From contig NZ_CH672430.1 of assembly GCF_000153025.1 (NCBI RefSeq), forward strand, positions 458,608-522,607: DNA of 64,000 nt. Direction: 5' to 3'. Source of the stretch: Marinomonas sp. MED121 (lineage in GTDB: Bacteria > Pseudomonadota > Gammaproteobacteria > Pseudomonadales > Marinomonadaceae). Positions 1 to 8,281 of the stretch are shown one piece after another (the first letter of the stretch is position 1; every line of letters starts with the position of its first letter). A program made the position numbers and the translations under genes. The notes under the pieces were generated by a model. That model was not told the DNA's origin and ran no database searches. It was given only the letters and a program-made list of their open reading frames with translations.

Positions 1-852
1 TTCATCAGCGTAATAAGTACCTAGCATACGAATCTCTTCGGAGAAAAAGCGTAGCTCTTCCAACGCTGACTGCATTTCAGGGGCTTGAAAGTGACTCTCA
101 ACATCCACGTAAAATTGAGTCGCGGTAAACGCGCCATTGACCATATAGCTTTCTAGTTTAAGCATATTGATACCATGAGTCGCAAATCCCCCCATCGCTT
201 TATAAAGGGCGGCAGGTATGTTGCGCACACGAAACATGAATGAGGTGATATAAATCTGCTCAGAATTTAAAGGCGGTAATTTATGCTGTTTTGCAAATAC
301 CAAGAAGCGCGTGGTGTTCCCTTCCCTATCATTAAAGTGAGACTTTAAAATTTCGAGCCCATATAACTCAGCCGCCAATTCTGACGAAATGACACCGAGT
401 CCATCTTCGCCGGTTTCAGCTAAATGCTTAGCTGCACCTGCGGTATCGTACATAGCAAGGTTGGTTGCACCTAACGCCTTAATACCGTCATCACACTGGG
501 CTAAAGCCTGAGGGTGACTACCGATTTGTTTAATATCTTCAAGGCGAGTCCCTGCTTTTGCCATCAAACAATGGTTCACTGGCTCAAAGTGTTCTTTCAC
601 AACATAGAGCTCAGTTTTACGTAACTCCCGATAAATTTCTTCAACCCGTCCCGCCGTCGAGTTCTCTACTGGGATCATGGCGTACAAGGCCTCTCCTTGC
701 TCAACCATTTGCATTGCTTGTGCAAAAGTCGCACAGTTGATCATTTTCGAATCAGGAAAGGTATGCTTACAGGCTAGATGAGAGTAGGCACCGGGTTCCC
801 CTTGATAAGCAACTACATGGCTAGCATCAAGGGCAATTAAAGAATCTGGCAT
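1..852 (-). CDS. pheA: Prephenate dehydratase, monofunctional, ACT domain (partial at window edge)
   Basis: Converts prephenate to phenylpyruvate in phenylalanine synthesis in the cytoplasm. The reverse strand reads from an ATG at 852 to the window edge without a stop (284 codons), so only the last few residues can be missing. The N-terminus goes straight into the dehydratase domain (VVAYQGEPGAYSHLACKH), with no chorismate mutase domain. Family motifs follow: IPVENSTAGRVEEIY, SHPQALAQC, and TTRFLVF with the catalytic Thr-Arg-Phe. The C-terminal ACT domain for Phe feedback shows LKLESYMVNGAFTATQFYVD. This layout is the one usual in alphaproteobacteria, unlike the fused P-protein of E. coli. 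The symbol is by function; pheC is also used for monofunctional forms. Confidence 0.93.
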   Translation of the reverse strand, partial: MPDSLIALDASHVVAYQGEPGAYSHLACKHTFPDSKMINCATFAQAMQMVEQGEALYAMIPVENSTAGRVEEIYRELRKTELYVVKEHFEPVNHCLMAKAGTRLEDIKQIGSHPQALAQCDDGIKALGATNLAMYDTAGAAKHLAETGEDGLGVISSELAAELYGLEILKSHFNDREGNTTRFLVFAKQHKLPPLNSEQIYITSFMFRVRNIPAALYKAMGGFATHGINMLKLESYMVNGAFTATQFYVDVESHFQAPEMQSALEELRFFSEEIRMLGTYYADE

Positions 853-1011
853 AGGTTAAACGTCTTCTACTGAATTTTTATTACTAAGTGTGGGATAATC
901 CTCTACAGTAACAAACACTCAAACTAAAGCAAGATAAGCACAGCTCATTTAGATTCAAAATGAAGGAAAAACTGGCTGCTTTTAGGTGCATTGATAAAGG
1001 GTTATTAAAAG

Positions 1012-1251
1012 ATGATTAAATGGGTAGCCATTAAACTAATCCGTGTTTATCAAATTATAATTAGTCCATTGATAGGAAGTAATTGCCGTTTCTATCCTAG
1101 TTGCTCAGCTTATATGATAGAGGCAATGGAACGCTTTGGTTTTTTTAAGGGCCTATATTTAGGCATTAAGCGTCTAGGAAAGTGTCATCCACTACATGAA
1201 GGCGGAATGGACCCTGTACCTGAAAAAAAGCCATGTAAACACAAACATTAG
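1012..1251 (+). CDS. yidD: Membrane protein insertion efficiency factor YidD
   Basis: A 79-residue protein with the YidD signature: an amphipathic N-terminus ([16 protein letters not shown]), then [15 protein letters not shown] and the C-terminal [14 protein letters not shown]. YidD lies on the inner membrane and helps YidC-dependent insertion of membrane proteins. It usually sits between rnpA and yidC; here it stands alone. It converges on the response regulator downstream and overlaps that gene's stop region by 4 bp (1248-1251). The family call is firm; no operon partner is visible. Confidence 0.93.
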   Translation: MIKWVAIKLIRVYQIIISPLIGSNCRFYPSCSAYMIEAMERFGFFKGLYLGIKRLGKCHPLHEGGMDPVPEKKPCKHKH

Positions 1252-1898
1252 TTTTGGGGTGTCACTTGCAACTTGAGCTCACTGGCAATTAATACAGCTT
1301 GGGTTCGGTTATTTATACTTAACTTTTTAAATATAGCGGTAATATGGGCTTTAACTGTGGCTTCAGAAATATTCAATTCATAAGCAATTTGTTTATTTAA
1401 CAAACCTTCATGCAGATAGCACAACACCTTGTATTGGGATGGTGTTAACTCGGACACTCGCTTTACCATATCCAAATCCGGCTTAGGCTGATTTAAAACA
1501 GCGTCTTTTAAGTGCTCAGGTAACCAAATTTCTCCTTCTAGAATTGCATTTATCGCCTGTGCAATATCACTTGGTTGACTGGTTTTTGGGATAAACCCTA
1601 GGGCGCCCGCCTCTAATACTTTTGCCATCACACTGGTATCTTCTTCCCCAGAGATAACCGCTACCGGCAAATCGACAAAATCAGAACGAATACGAATGAG
1701 ACCATACAGGTCACCACTTCCCGGCATATTTAAGTCTAACAAGAGTAAATCAAGGTCTGGGGCTTGGGCTAAAAAAGAAAGGGTAGTGTCTAGGTCTTGT
1801 GTTTCATGTATCTCTATATTGTCAAACAAGCCTTGCAGAGCCCCTTTTAAGGCACCACGAAATAAAGGATGATCATCAGCAATTAACAGTGAATACAT
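1248..1898 (-). CDS. LuxR-type response regulator, probable acs activator (CrbR/ErdR-like)
   Basis: Two-domain response regulator of 216 residues. The receiver domain (1-120) has the acidic pair ADD, the phospho-acceptor Asp55 in [10 protein letters not shown], and the conserved Lys in FIPKTS. The C-terminal HTH (about 148-210) reads [16 protein letters not shown] ... [17 protein letters not shown] chose the ATG at 1898 (AAGGGAATT just upstream) over an upstream GTG, since it starts directly at the receiver fold ([13 protein letters not shown]). It lies 126 bp downstream of acs on the same strand. In Vibrio, Shewanella and Pseudomonas, CrbR/ErdR regulators of this type activate acs in the acetate switch, so the neighbourhood suggests the same job; that role is inference. 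No sensor kinase is in the window. Confidence 0.85.
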   Translation of the reverse strand: MYSLLIADDHPLFRGALKGALQGLFDNIEIHETQDLDTTLSFLAQAPDLDLLLLDLNMPGSGDLYGLIRIRSDFVDLPVAVISGEEDTSVMAKVLEAGALGFIPKTSQPSDIAQAINAILEGEIWLPEHLKDAVLNQPKPDLDMVKRVSELTPSQYKVLCYLHEGLLNKQIAYELNISEATVKAHITAIFKKLSINNRTQAVLIASELKLQVTPQN

Positions 1899-2024
1899 AA
1901 TTCCCTTCACCTTCTTTTTATTGTTTTTAAAGACAAAATAAGCGTAAAAACCGCGCTACGCTTACTCAAAAGTGTAACACTAAAGAGAGTAAGAATAGAG
2001 CGGTCAATTTAACACTTAGTCAGA

Positions 2025-3980
2025 TTATTTATTTAATCGGTTCTCAATAAGGTCATCGACAACACTTGGATCAGCCAGTGTGCTGGTATCGCCGAGTGAG
2101 TCATGCTCATTAGCCGCTATCTTACGCAAAATTCGACGCATAATTTTACCAGAACGGGTTTTTGGCAAACCTTGCCCTGCCCACTGCATCAAATCAGGCG
2201 TCGCGATTGGGCCAATCTCATCACGCACAAATTGACGAATGTCTTTCGTCAGCGCTTCCGTAATTTCAACACCGTCGACCTGACTTAAATAAACATAAAG
2301 GCCCTGACCTTTAATGTCATGAGGATAGCCAACAACGGCGGCCTCAGCCACAGCAGGGTGAGCAACCAGAGCGCTCTCGATTTCTGCGGTACCCAGACGG
2401 TGACCTGAAACATTCAGCACATCGTCTACACGCCCCGTAATCCAAAAATAGTCATCCTTATCACGGCGAGCACCATCACCGGTGAAATACATACCATCAT
2501 AAGTGCTGAAATAAGTTTGCATAAAGCGTTCGTGATCACCATAAACCGTGCGTGCTTGTGATGGCCAAGAATCTAACAAGACTAAACCACCTTCCACATC
2601 TTCGCCTTGAGCCTCAACAAAGTGACCTTCGCCATCGACTAAAGCAGGCTGCACGCCAAATAAGGGCCCGACACAAGAACCTGGCTTCATGTCTTTACCG
2701 CCCACTCTAGGGGTCATCATGATGCCGCCCGTTTCCGTTTGCCACCAAGTATCTACTACGGCGCAATTCTCTTTACCCACCTTGGTGTAATACCACCACC
2801 AGGCTTCAGGGTTTATCGGCTCACCCACACTACCTAAGACACGTAATGAGTCCCTATGACTTGTTTGGATAGGCTCATCACCTTTAGACATTAAAGCGCG
2901 GATAGCGGTTGGCGCAGTATAAAGAATATTGACATTATATTTATCGACAATACGACCAACACGGCCACAATCAGGATATGTCGGCACACCTTCAAACATG
3001 ACGCTAGTGGTGCCATTAGCAAGCGGGCCATAGACAATATAGCTGTGACCTGTGATCCAGCCGACATCAGCGGCACACCAATAGACATCATCAGGCTGTA
3101 AATCAAAGACAACTTCATGGGATAAGCCGGCATAAACCATGTAACCGCCGGTCGTATGAACCACGCCTTTAGGTTTACCTGTTGAGCCGGATGTATAAAG
3201 AATAAAGAGAGGGTCTTCTGCCTGCATAGGCTCAACCGGACAATGAGGTTCACAACTTTCAACCAGCGCTTTCCAATCAACATCTAGTTGATCGTTCCAG
3301 TCAACGTCTCTTTGGGTGTGAGGAAAAACAACCACATGCTCAACACTCGGACAAGCATTATCTGCGACAGCAAGGTCAACATTATGCTTTAGAGGTACCT
3401 TGTTGCCCGCACGTAAACCTTCATCGGCGGTCAACACCAACTTGACCTCACAGTCATTAAGACGGTCTGCGATCGCATGAGCAGAAAACCCGCCAAAAAT
3501 AACCGTATGAATTGCGCCAATACGAGCACAGGCTAGCATGGCATAAACCGCTTCTGGAATCATTGGCATATATATAGCGACACGATCGCCTTTTGTGACA
3601 CCAAGTTTTTTCAAGCCATTAGACAAGGAGGCAACCTCATCATGTAGCTGCTGGTAAGTGATTTCTTCTTGCTTACCTTCAGAATCGCCTTCCCAGAAAT
3701 AGGCGACTTTACTTGCTTTATCAGCAAGATGTCGATCGATGCAGTTATAACTCGCATTTAACACACCATCTTCGTACCAACGGATATCCACATTATTCCG
3801 TTCAAAGCTGGTATTTTTAACCTTGGTATAATCTTGTATCCAATCAATACGTTTACCTTGCTCACCCCAGAAGGCATCTGGGTTGGTAATTGATTCTTGA
3901 TACATACTCTCAAATGTTTTTTGATCTATGCCGACATTTTTTTTGCTGGCACTGGGTACGGCAACTGTCAAAGGTTCCAT
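2025..3980 (-). CDS. acs: Acetyl-CoA synthetase
   Basis: AMP-forming acetate:CoA ligase; activates acetate to acetyl-CoA through acetyl-AMP. Length from the chosen start is 651 residues, the usual size. Visible motifs: P-loop [43 protein letters not shown], and the C-terminal [15 protein letters not shown] whose lysine is the conserved acetylation site. A longer reading frame begins at 4028, but the ATG at 3980 has AGGAG 9 bases upstream and gives the normal N-terminus [14 protein letters not shown], so I prefer it. Its leader runs straight into the 135-bp repeat array. The likely regulator lies just downstream. Confidence 0.96.
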   Translation of the reverse strand: MEPLTVAVPSASKKNVGIDQKTFESMYQESITNPDAFWGEQGKRIDWIQDYTKVKNTSFERNNVDIRWYEDGVLNASYNCIDRHLADKASKVAYFWEGDSEGKQEEITYQQLHDEVASLSNGLKKLGVTKGDRVAIYMPMIPEAVYAMLACARIGAIHTVIFGGFSAHAIADRLNDCEVKLVLTADEGLRAGNKVPLKHNVDLAVADNACPSVEHVVVFPHTQRDVDWNDQLDVDWKALVESCEPHCPVEPMQAEDPLFILYTSGSTGKPKGVVHTTGGYMVYAGLSHEVVFDLQPDDVYWCAADVGWITGHSYIVYGPLANGTTSVMFEGVPTYPDCGRVGRIVDKYNVNILYTAPTAIRALMSKGDEPIQTSHRDSLRVLGSVGEPINPEAWWWYYTKVGKENCAVVDTWWQTETGGIMMTPRVGGKDMKPGSCVGPLFGVQPALVDGEGHFVEAQGEDVEGGLVLLDSWPSQARTVYGDHERFMQTYFSTYDGMYFTGDGARRDKDDYFWITGRVDDVLNVSGHRLGTAEIESALVAHPAVAEAAVVGYPHDIKGQGLYVYLSQVDGVEITEALTKDIRQFVRDEIGPIATPDLMQWAGQGLPKTRSGKIMRRILRKIAANEHDSLGDTSTLADPSVVDDLIENRLNK

Positions 3981-3984
3981 TGAT

Positions 3985-4995
3985 TTTGCTCCTGTTCTTA
4001 AATTTGTTATCAAGGATGCTGTCATCACTATATATTGCTAAAGACTAAGAACCATTACACTTTAGTCTTAATTATTATTTTTATATTTAACCGATACTTA
4101 GGCCAAAAATTTATTCAATCTTGCCTGTTCCTCTTAGTTTCTATCAAGGAGGCTATCATCACTATCTCTTGCTAAAGACTAAGAACCATTACACGTTAGT
4201 CTTAATTATTACTTTTATATTTAACCGATACTTAGGCCAAAAATCTTATTCAATCTTGCCTGTTCCTCATATTCGACATCAAGGAGGCTATCATCACTAT
4301 CTCTTGCTAAAGACTAAGAACCATTACACTTTAGTCTTAATTATTATTTTTATATTTAACCGATACTTAGGCTAAAAATCTTATTCAATCTTGCCTGTTC
4401 CTCATATTCGACATCAAGGAGGCTATCATCACTATCTCTTGCTAAAGACTAAGAACCATTACACGTTAGTCTTAATTATTACTTTTATATTTAACCGATA
4501 CTTAGGCCAAAAATTTTATTCAATCTTGCCTGTTCCTCATATTCGACATCAAGGAGGCTATCATCACTATCTCTTGCTAAAGACTAAGAACCATTACACT
4601 TTAGTCTTAATTATTATTTTTATATTTAACCGATACTTAGGCCAAAAATCTTATTCAATCTTGCCTGTTCCTCATATTCGACATCAAGGAGACTATCATC
4701 ACTATCTCTTGCTAAAGACTAAGAACCATTACACGTTAGTCTTAATTATTATTTTTATATTTAACCGATACTTAGGCCAAAAATCTTATTCAATCTTGCC
4801 TGTTCCTCTTAGTTTCTATCAAGGAGGCTATCATCACTATCTCTTGCTAAAGACTAACAATCATTACACTTTAGTCTTAATTATTATTTTTATATTTAAC
4901 CGATACTTAGGCCAAAAATCTTATTCAATCTTGCCTGTTCCTCATATTCGACATCAAGGAGGCTATCATCACTATCTCTTGCTAAAGACTAATGG
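3985..4995. repeat. 135-bp tandem repeat array (seven units plus a partial) in the acs leader
   Basis: Direct repeats start at 4012, 4146, 4281, 4416, 4551, 4686, 4821 and 4956: one period of 134 and six of exactly 135 bp, with few substitutions. The last copy is cut after about 35 bp. Each unit holds a hairpin (AAGACTAA / TTAGTCTT, 13-base loop), an AT-rich stretch, and a block resembling the acs ribosome-binding region: on the minus strand GAGGAACAGGCAAGATTGAATAA against AAGAACAGGAGCAAAATCAATGG around the acs start. So the array seems to be an amplified acs leader. Each unit also has a possible minus-strand promoter (TTTGGC, 16 bp, TATAAA). Plus-strand reading frames run through it because 135 is divisible by three, but they start with TTG, lack a good ribosome site and one copy has a stop. 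Confidence 0.95.
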
Positions 4996-5080
4996 CAAAT
5001 TAGATTTTCGAGCAAGCTAGAACTAAGCATTAACGCTATTACTGGCCTCTCTTGTTTATAAGCACCTGATAAAAAAACAA

Positions 5081-5106
5081 AAAAAGAGGCACTTGGCCTC
5101 TTTTTT
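5081..5106. terminator. Bidirectional intrinsic terminator
   Basis: A 10-bp stem AAAAAGAGGC / GCCTCTTTTT with loop ACTTG, A-rich on one side and T-rich on the other, just past the stop of the minus-strand methyltransferase. It can end that transcript and insulate the repeat array. Confidence 0.85.
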
Positions 5107-5122
5107 AACACAGATTAGTGAT

Positions 5123-5863
5123 CTACAAAACCCGTCCCGCTTTTACAAAAAATGGAATCGTCACATCGCGTTTTTCAAGTGGCTCTTGCCAAATCTGAAT
5201 AATGGCATCCCAAGCATCCGCCAATACCTGCTGTGCATCCTCTTCGCCTAAGGCTCTAATTGCTGACCAAGTACGCATATAATCAAATAAACGATAAGCA
5301 TTCCATTTAAAAGAGAGTTCAAATTCAGGCACATCTAACATTTCCAATGGAAATGACACATCGTCATATTGATTCCATAGGATTTGATTTTGATCAGGCC
5401 AATGTGGTTTAAGGGTATTCATAATTTTAGTGCTAATGATGTCATCGATTTCAGGACACACACTCAGCCAACTATAACCCCAACAGGCAAACACGCCACC
5501 TGGCTTGAGGGTTCTTTTAACTTCTGGCCAAAATTTATCAAGATCAAACCAATGTAATGCTTGTCCCACACAAATAGCATCAAAATGTTGATCTGGATAT
5601 TCACATATCTCTGAAGGAGAGACTTTATAATTTACTTTACGATGAGGGGTGGCCTCCGCAATCTGAGCTTCACTTATATCAGTCGCTTCTACTTGCTCAA
5701 AATAGGCCGCTAAATCAATCGATACCTGGCCAGTTCCACAGGCGCAATCCCAAACACATTGTTGGTTTTTGACTTGGTTGGATAGCCATAGATAGAGTTC
5801 CGGCGGATAAGTCGGTCGCCCTTTTGAATAGACATCTGACGGAAAGTCAAAATAAGATTGCAT
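5123..5863 (-). CDS. Class I SAM-dependent methyltransferase
   Basis: A 246-residue soluble methyltransferase of the UbiE/COQ5-like superfamily. The SAM-binding motif I is VWDCACGTGQVSIDLA (about residues 37-53), followed by the acidic end of strand 2 (VEATDIS) and motif IV region FDAICVGQALHWFDL. The N-terminal SDVYSKGRPTYPPELYLWL is typical of the small YcgJ-like group. The substrate cannot be told from sequence. It is monocistronic, with a strong terminator right after it. The ATG at 5863 has AAGGGA upstream. Confidence 0.85.
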   Translation of the reverse strand: MQSYFDFPSDVYSKGRPTYPPELYLWLSNQVKNQQCVWDCACGTGQVSIDLAAYFEQVEATDISEAQIAEATPHRKVNYKVSPSEICEYPDQHFDAICVGQALHWFDLDKFWPEVKRTLKPGGVFACWGYSWLSVCPEIDDIISTKIMNTLKPHWPDQNQILWNQYDDVSFPLEMLDVPEFELSFKWNAYRLFDYMRTWSAIRALGEEDAQQVLADAWDAIIQIWQEPLEKRDVTIPFFVKAGRVL

Positions 5864-5963
5864 TAACTCATTCCCTTAATAAATTCTTTAGTTTACAAAC
5901 AATTAGCTTGAAGAGTTTTTTATTCTATTCTTCAATGATTCTTTAAGGACAATAATCATAAGT

Positions 5964-6578
5964 CTAGTTAAGTAAATTATAGTCCTTTAGTACCAATTTA
6001 GCCTCTAACACACCCTTAACACGATGAGCCTGCATCCCCAAACTTAATGCTGTATCAATATTTATCTGATTATCATCGATAAACAACGCCTGCTCTGGCG
6101 GTGTATCAAGCTTTGATAGTACTTTTTGATAGATATTTAAATCAGGCTTCACCGCACCTAAATGATGAGAAGCAAAATAACTATCAAAATGTCCTGCCAA
6201 TCCCATTTCTTGCATTAACCTAGGCCAATGCGCCGCATTTGTATTCGATAAAATCCCTCTGTGTATATGTGGCTTTACCGAATCCACCAGCTCAAGTGCA
6301 CCTTCAAACAAGCCTTTAGGCCAATATTTGAAAGAGTGGCAAAACTCTTCAACCTCTTTATTACTAGGCACCTCTCCAGAGAACTCTTCCAATAAATGTG
6401 CAGCAAACTCAACTAATGTAATTTTTCCTGTATCAAATGCTTTAACACTGGGTGATGCTAACCACTTTAACCAAGCTTCCTTTTCAGTATCATGACTCAT
6501 TAGCATTTGATTAAGGTGCTTAGTTTCACCTAAATCGACTAATACATTACCAAGATCAAAAAGTACCACCTGAATCAT
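5964..6578 (-). CDS. HAD-superfamily hydrolase (HAD-IA, YihX-like phosphatase)
   Basis: A 204-residue haloacid-dehalogenase-type hydrolase. Motif I is VVLFDLGNVLVDLG, with nucleophile Asp8 and Gly in place of the second Asp, as in YihX-type phosphatases (FDLGNV). Motif II GILSNTN, the conserved Lys in GAVKPDLNIY, and the acidic motif IV ALFIDDNQINI follow in order. Proteins like this remove phosphate from small sugars or nucleotides (E. coli YihX acts on glucose-1-phosphate), but the substrate here is not known. It stands alone. Confidence 0.85.
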   Translation of the reverse strand: MIQVVLFDLGNVLVDLGETKHLNQMLMSHDTEKEAWLKWLASPSVKAFDTGKITLVEFAAHLLEEFSGEVPSNKEVEEFCHSFKYWPKGLFEGALELVDSVKPHIHRGILSNTNAAHWPRLMQEMGLAGHFDSYFASHHLGAVKPDLNIYQKVLSKLDTPPEQALFIDDNQINIDTALSLGMQAHRVKGVLEAKLVLKDYNLLN

Positions 6579-7092
6579 CTGGTTTGTCTACCCCTTTTCT
6601 ATTTATGTCAATTAGATAGAAACAGATCTAACGTATGTTTATAAACCCTGACTAGACTAACACCTGTTTCACTTTATTAGAGTTACTCTAACAAAAATAT
6701 TACAACCGCATTATAAAAAACTGTTTTTATCAGAAGAATCCTTGATCAAAGCTTTGCCATCATCGATTAACCGGATCTAATTGATACCGCTTAACAAATC
6801 AATTTATCCTATGAGCCATTTTTTGCCTATGCTTCTTGTGTCGACTTAAATAAGTTCACTCATAAGCGGGCAAGAGCCAGCAATAACAAGCGATACAGTA
6901 ATAGGCTATTTTTTGCTTAGAGAAGAAATTCGATCATCAGCCATTTTTTGCTCACTTTCTTCACTTTTAGCAACTTAAAATATTATAAAATAAATTAAGT
7001 CTTACAAATCAATAAATTAGAATTTTGGCACAAATATTGATATAAGTTTTTACGAGTGTTTACTCAGACCCCCCAATTAGGAGAAAAATAAA
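6579..7092. other. 514-bp intergenic region upstream of the TRAP genes, with three GCCATTTTTTGC-like copies
   Basis: AT-rich and without a convincing reading frame. It holds three direct copies of one 12-13 base word: GCCATTTTTTGC at 6815-6826 and 6940-6951, and GGCTATTTTTTGC at 6904-6916. They lie 140-280 bp before the TAXI receptor start, so they could be operator sites for that operon; this is inference. Confidence 0.5.
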
Positions 7093-8124
7093 ATGAAACT
7101 GGGCCTTAAAAAAATCAGCAAAAGCCTTCTAGGTTTAGCAAGTGCTACAGCACTTACCCTTTCAGCAAACCACGCTTTCGCATCAGAAAGCAATTACATC
7201 CTTGCTACAGCATCCACTGGCGGTACTTATTATCCTGTTGGTGTTGCGATTGCGACATTAAGTAAAATTAAATTAGAGCCTAAGCATGGCATTTCATTAT
7301 CTGCAATCAGTTCAGCAGGATCAGGCGAAAACGTTAAATTATTACGTGAAAATCAGGCACAATTTGCCATCCTACAAGGCCTATATGGTGCTTGGGCTTG
7401 GAACGGTGAAGGTCGAGTAGCAAATTCAGGCAAACAAGAAGGCCTACGCTCTATCTCTATGCTTTGGCAGAACGTTGAGCATTTTGTCCTAAAATCTGAT
7501 TTGGTAAAAAGCGGTACTGTTGCCGACTTAACCCAATTGGAAAAAGGGAATAACAAATTCTCAATTGGTAAGAAAAACTCAGGTACTGAGGGCTCTGGTC
7601 GCCAATTGCTATCTGGTTTAGGCATTGATGCGGATAAATTTAGCCTAGCTCACATGGGTTACGGCGGTAGTGCTGATGCGTTACAAAACGGCACAATCGA
7701 CGGTATGAATATTCCAGCAGGTGTTCCCGTTAGCGCAATTACACGTGCTTATGCTGCCATGGGTGATAAAGTACAAGTACTTGATTTTACCGATGAGCAA
7801 ATGAAAGAAGCCAATGGTAATTACACGCTTTGGACTCGTTATGTGATTCCTGCAAACACCTACCCAGGCCAAACAAAAGCCATCAATACAATTGCACAGC
7901 CAAACTTCCTAGCATCTCGTTCTGATTTACCAGAAGAAGATGTGTACCTATTAACTAAAAGTTTGTACGAAAACCTCACTTACCTAAGCGCGATCCATAA
8001 AGCGACGGCGGTTATGTCGATTGAAAAAGCAATTGCAGGTCTTCCTGTACCACTTCACCCAGGTGCTGCTCGTTATTACCGTGAACAAGGTATCAGCATT
8101 CCTGCTCACCTAGTAGCAAACTAG
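7093..8124 (+). CDS. TRAP transporter TAXI-family solute-binding protein
   Basis: Periplasmic solute receptor of a TRAP uptake system, 343 residues. A Sec signal peptide is clear (Lys-rich start, hydrophobic LLGLASATALTLSANHAFA, cleavage near residue 30). The mature protein opens with the family's YILATASTGGTYYPVGVAIA, then GSGENVKLLRENQAQFAILQ and the IGKKNSGTEGSGRQLL region. AGGAG stands 8 bases before the ATG. It is followed, after a 157-bp gap with a strong hairpin, by the fused permease. TAXI receptors bind small organic acids such as glutamate or other carboxylates; the ligand here is unknown. Confidence 0.93.
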   Translation: MKLGLKKISKSLLGLASATALTLSANHAFASESNYILATASTGGTYYPVGVAIATLSKIKLEPKHGISLSAISSAGSGENVKLLRENQAQFAILQGLYGAWAWNGEGRVANSGKQEGLRSISMLWQNVEHFVLKSDLVKSGTVADLTQLEKGNNKFSIGKKNSGTEGSGRQLLSGLGIDADKFSLAHMGYGGSADALQNGTIDGMNIPAGVPVSAITRAYAAMGDKVQVLDFTDEQMKEANGNYTLWTRYVIPANTYPGQTKAINTIAQPNFLASRSDLPEEDVYLLTKSLYENLTYLSAIHKATAVMSIEKAIAGLPVPLHPGAARYYREQGISIPAHLVAN

Positions 8125-8181
8125 TCAAAAGCGAAAACACGTACAGCAATATCTGAGAAATCTGGATGGATATCTCTTTCT

Positions 8182-8213
8182 CTCTAGGGGCTAGAAGTAG
8201 CCCCTAGAGTTTA
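8182..8213 (+). terminator. Intercistronic hairpin between TRAP receptor and permease
   Basis: A perfect 12-bp stem CTCTAGGGGCTA / TAGCCCCTAGAG with loop GAAG, followed by TTTATT. It lies between receptor and permease. The short T run suggests a partial terminator or a 3' stabiliser, which would give more receptor than permease. Confidence 0.75.
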
Positions 8214-8281
8214 TTCGTCAAAACAAGTATTAAGCGCTGTTCCGTACCTGATTAAACAGTCGCACCATAAGGTAAGTTGTT

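Noticed and set aside
2891..3283. 130-residue frame overlapping acs on the same strand in another frame
   Set aside because: Shadow of the well-conserved acs gene; no family features.
4121..5020. Plus-strand reading frames through the 135-bp repeats (84 and 209 residues)
   Set aside because: They exist because 135 is a multiple of three. Starts are TTG, no ribosome site is seen, and one unit has a stop; the array is better explained as amplified acs leader.
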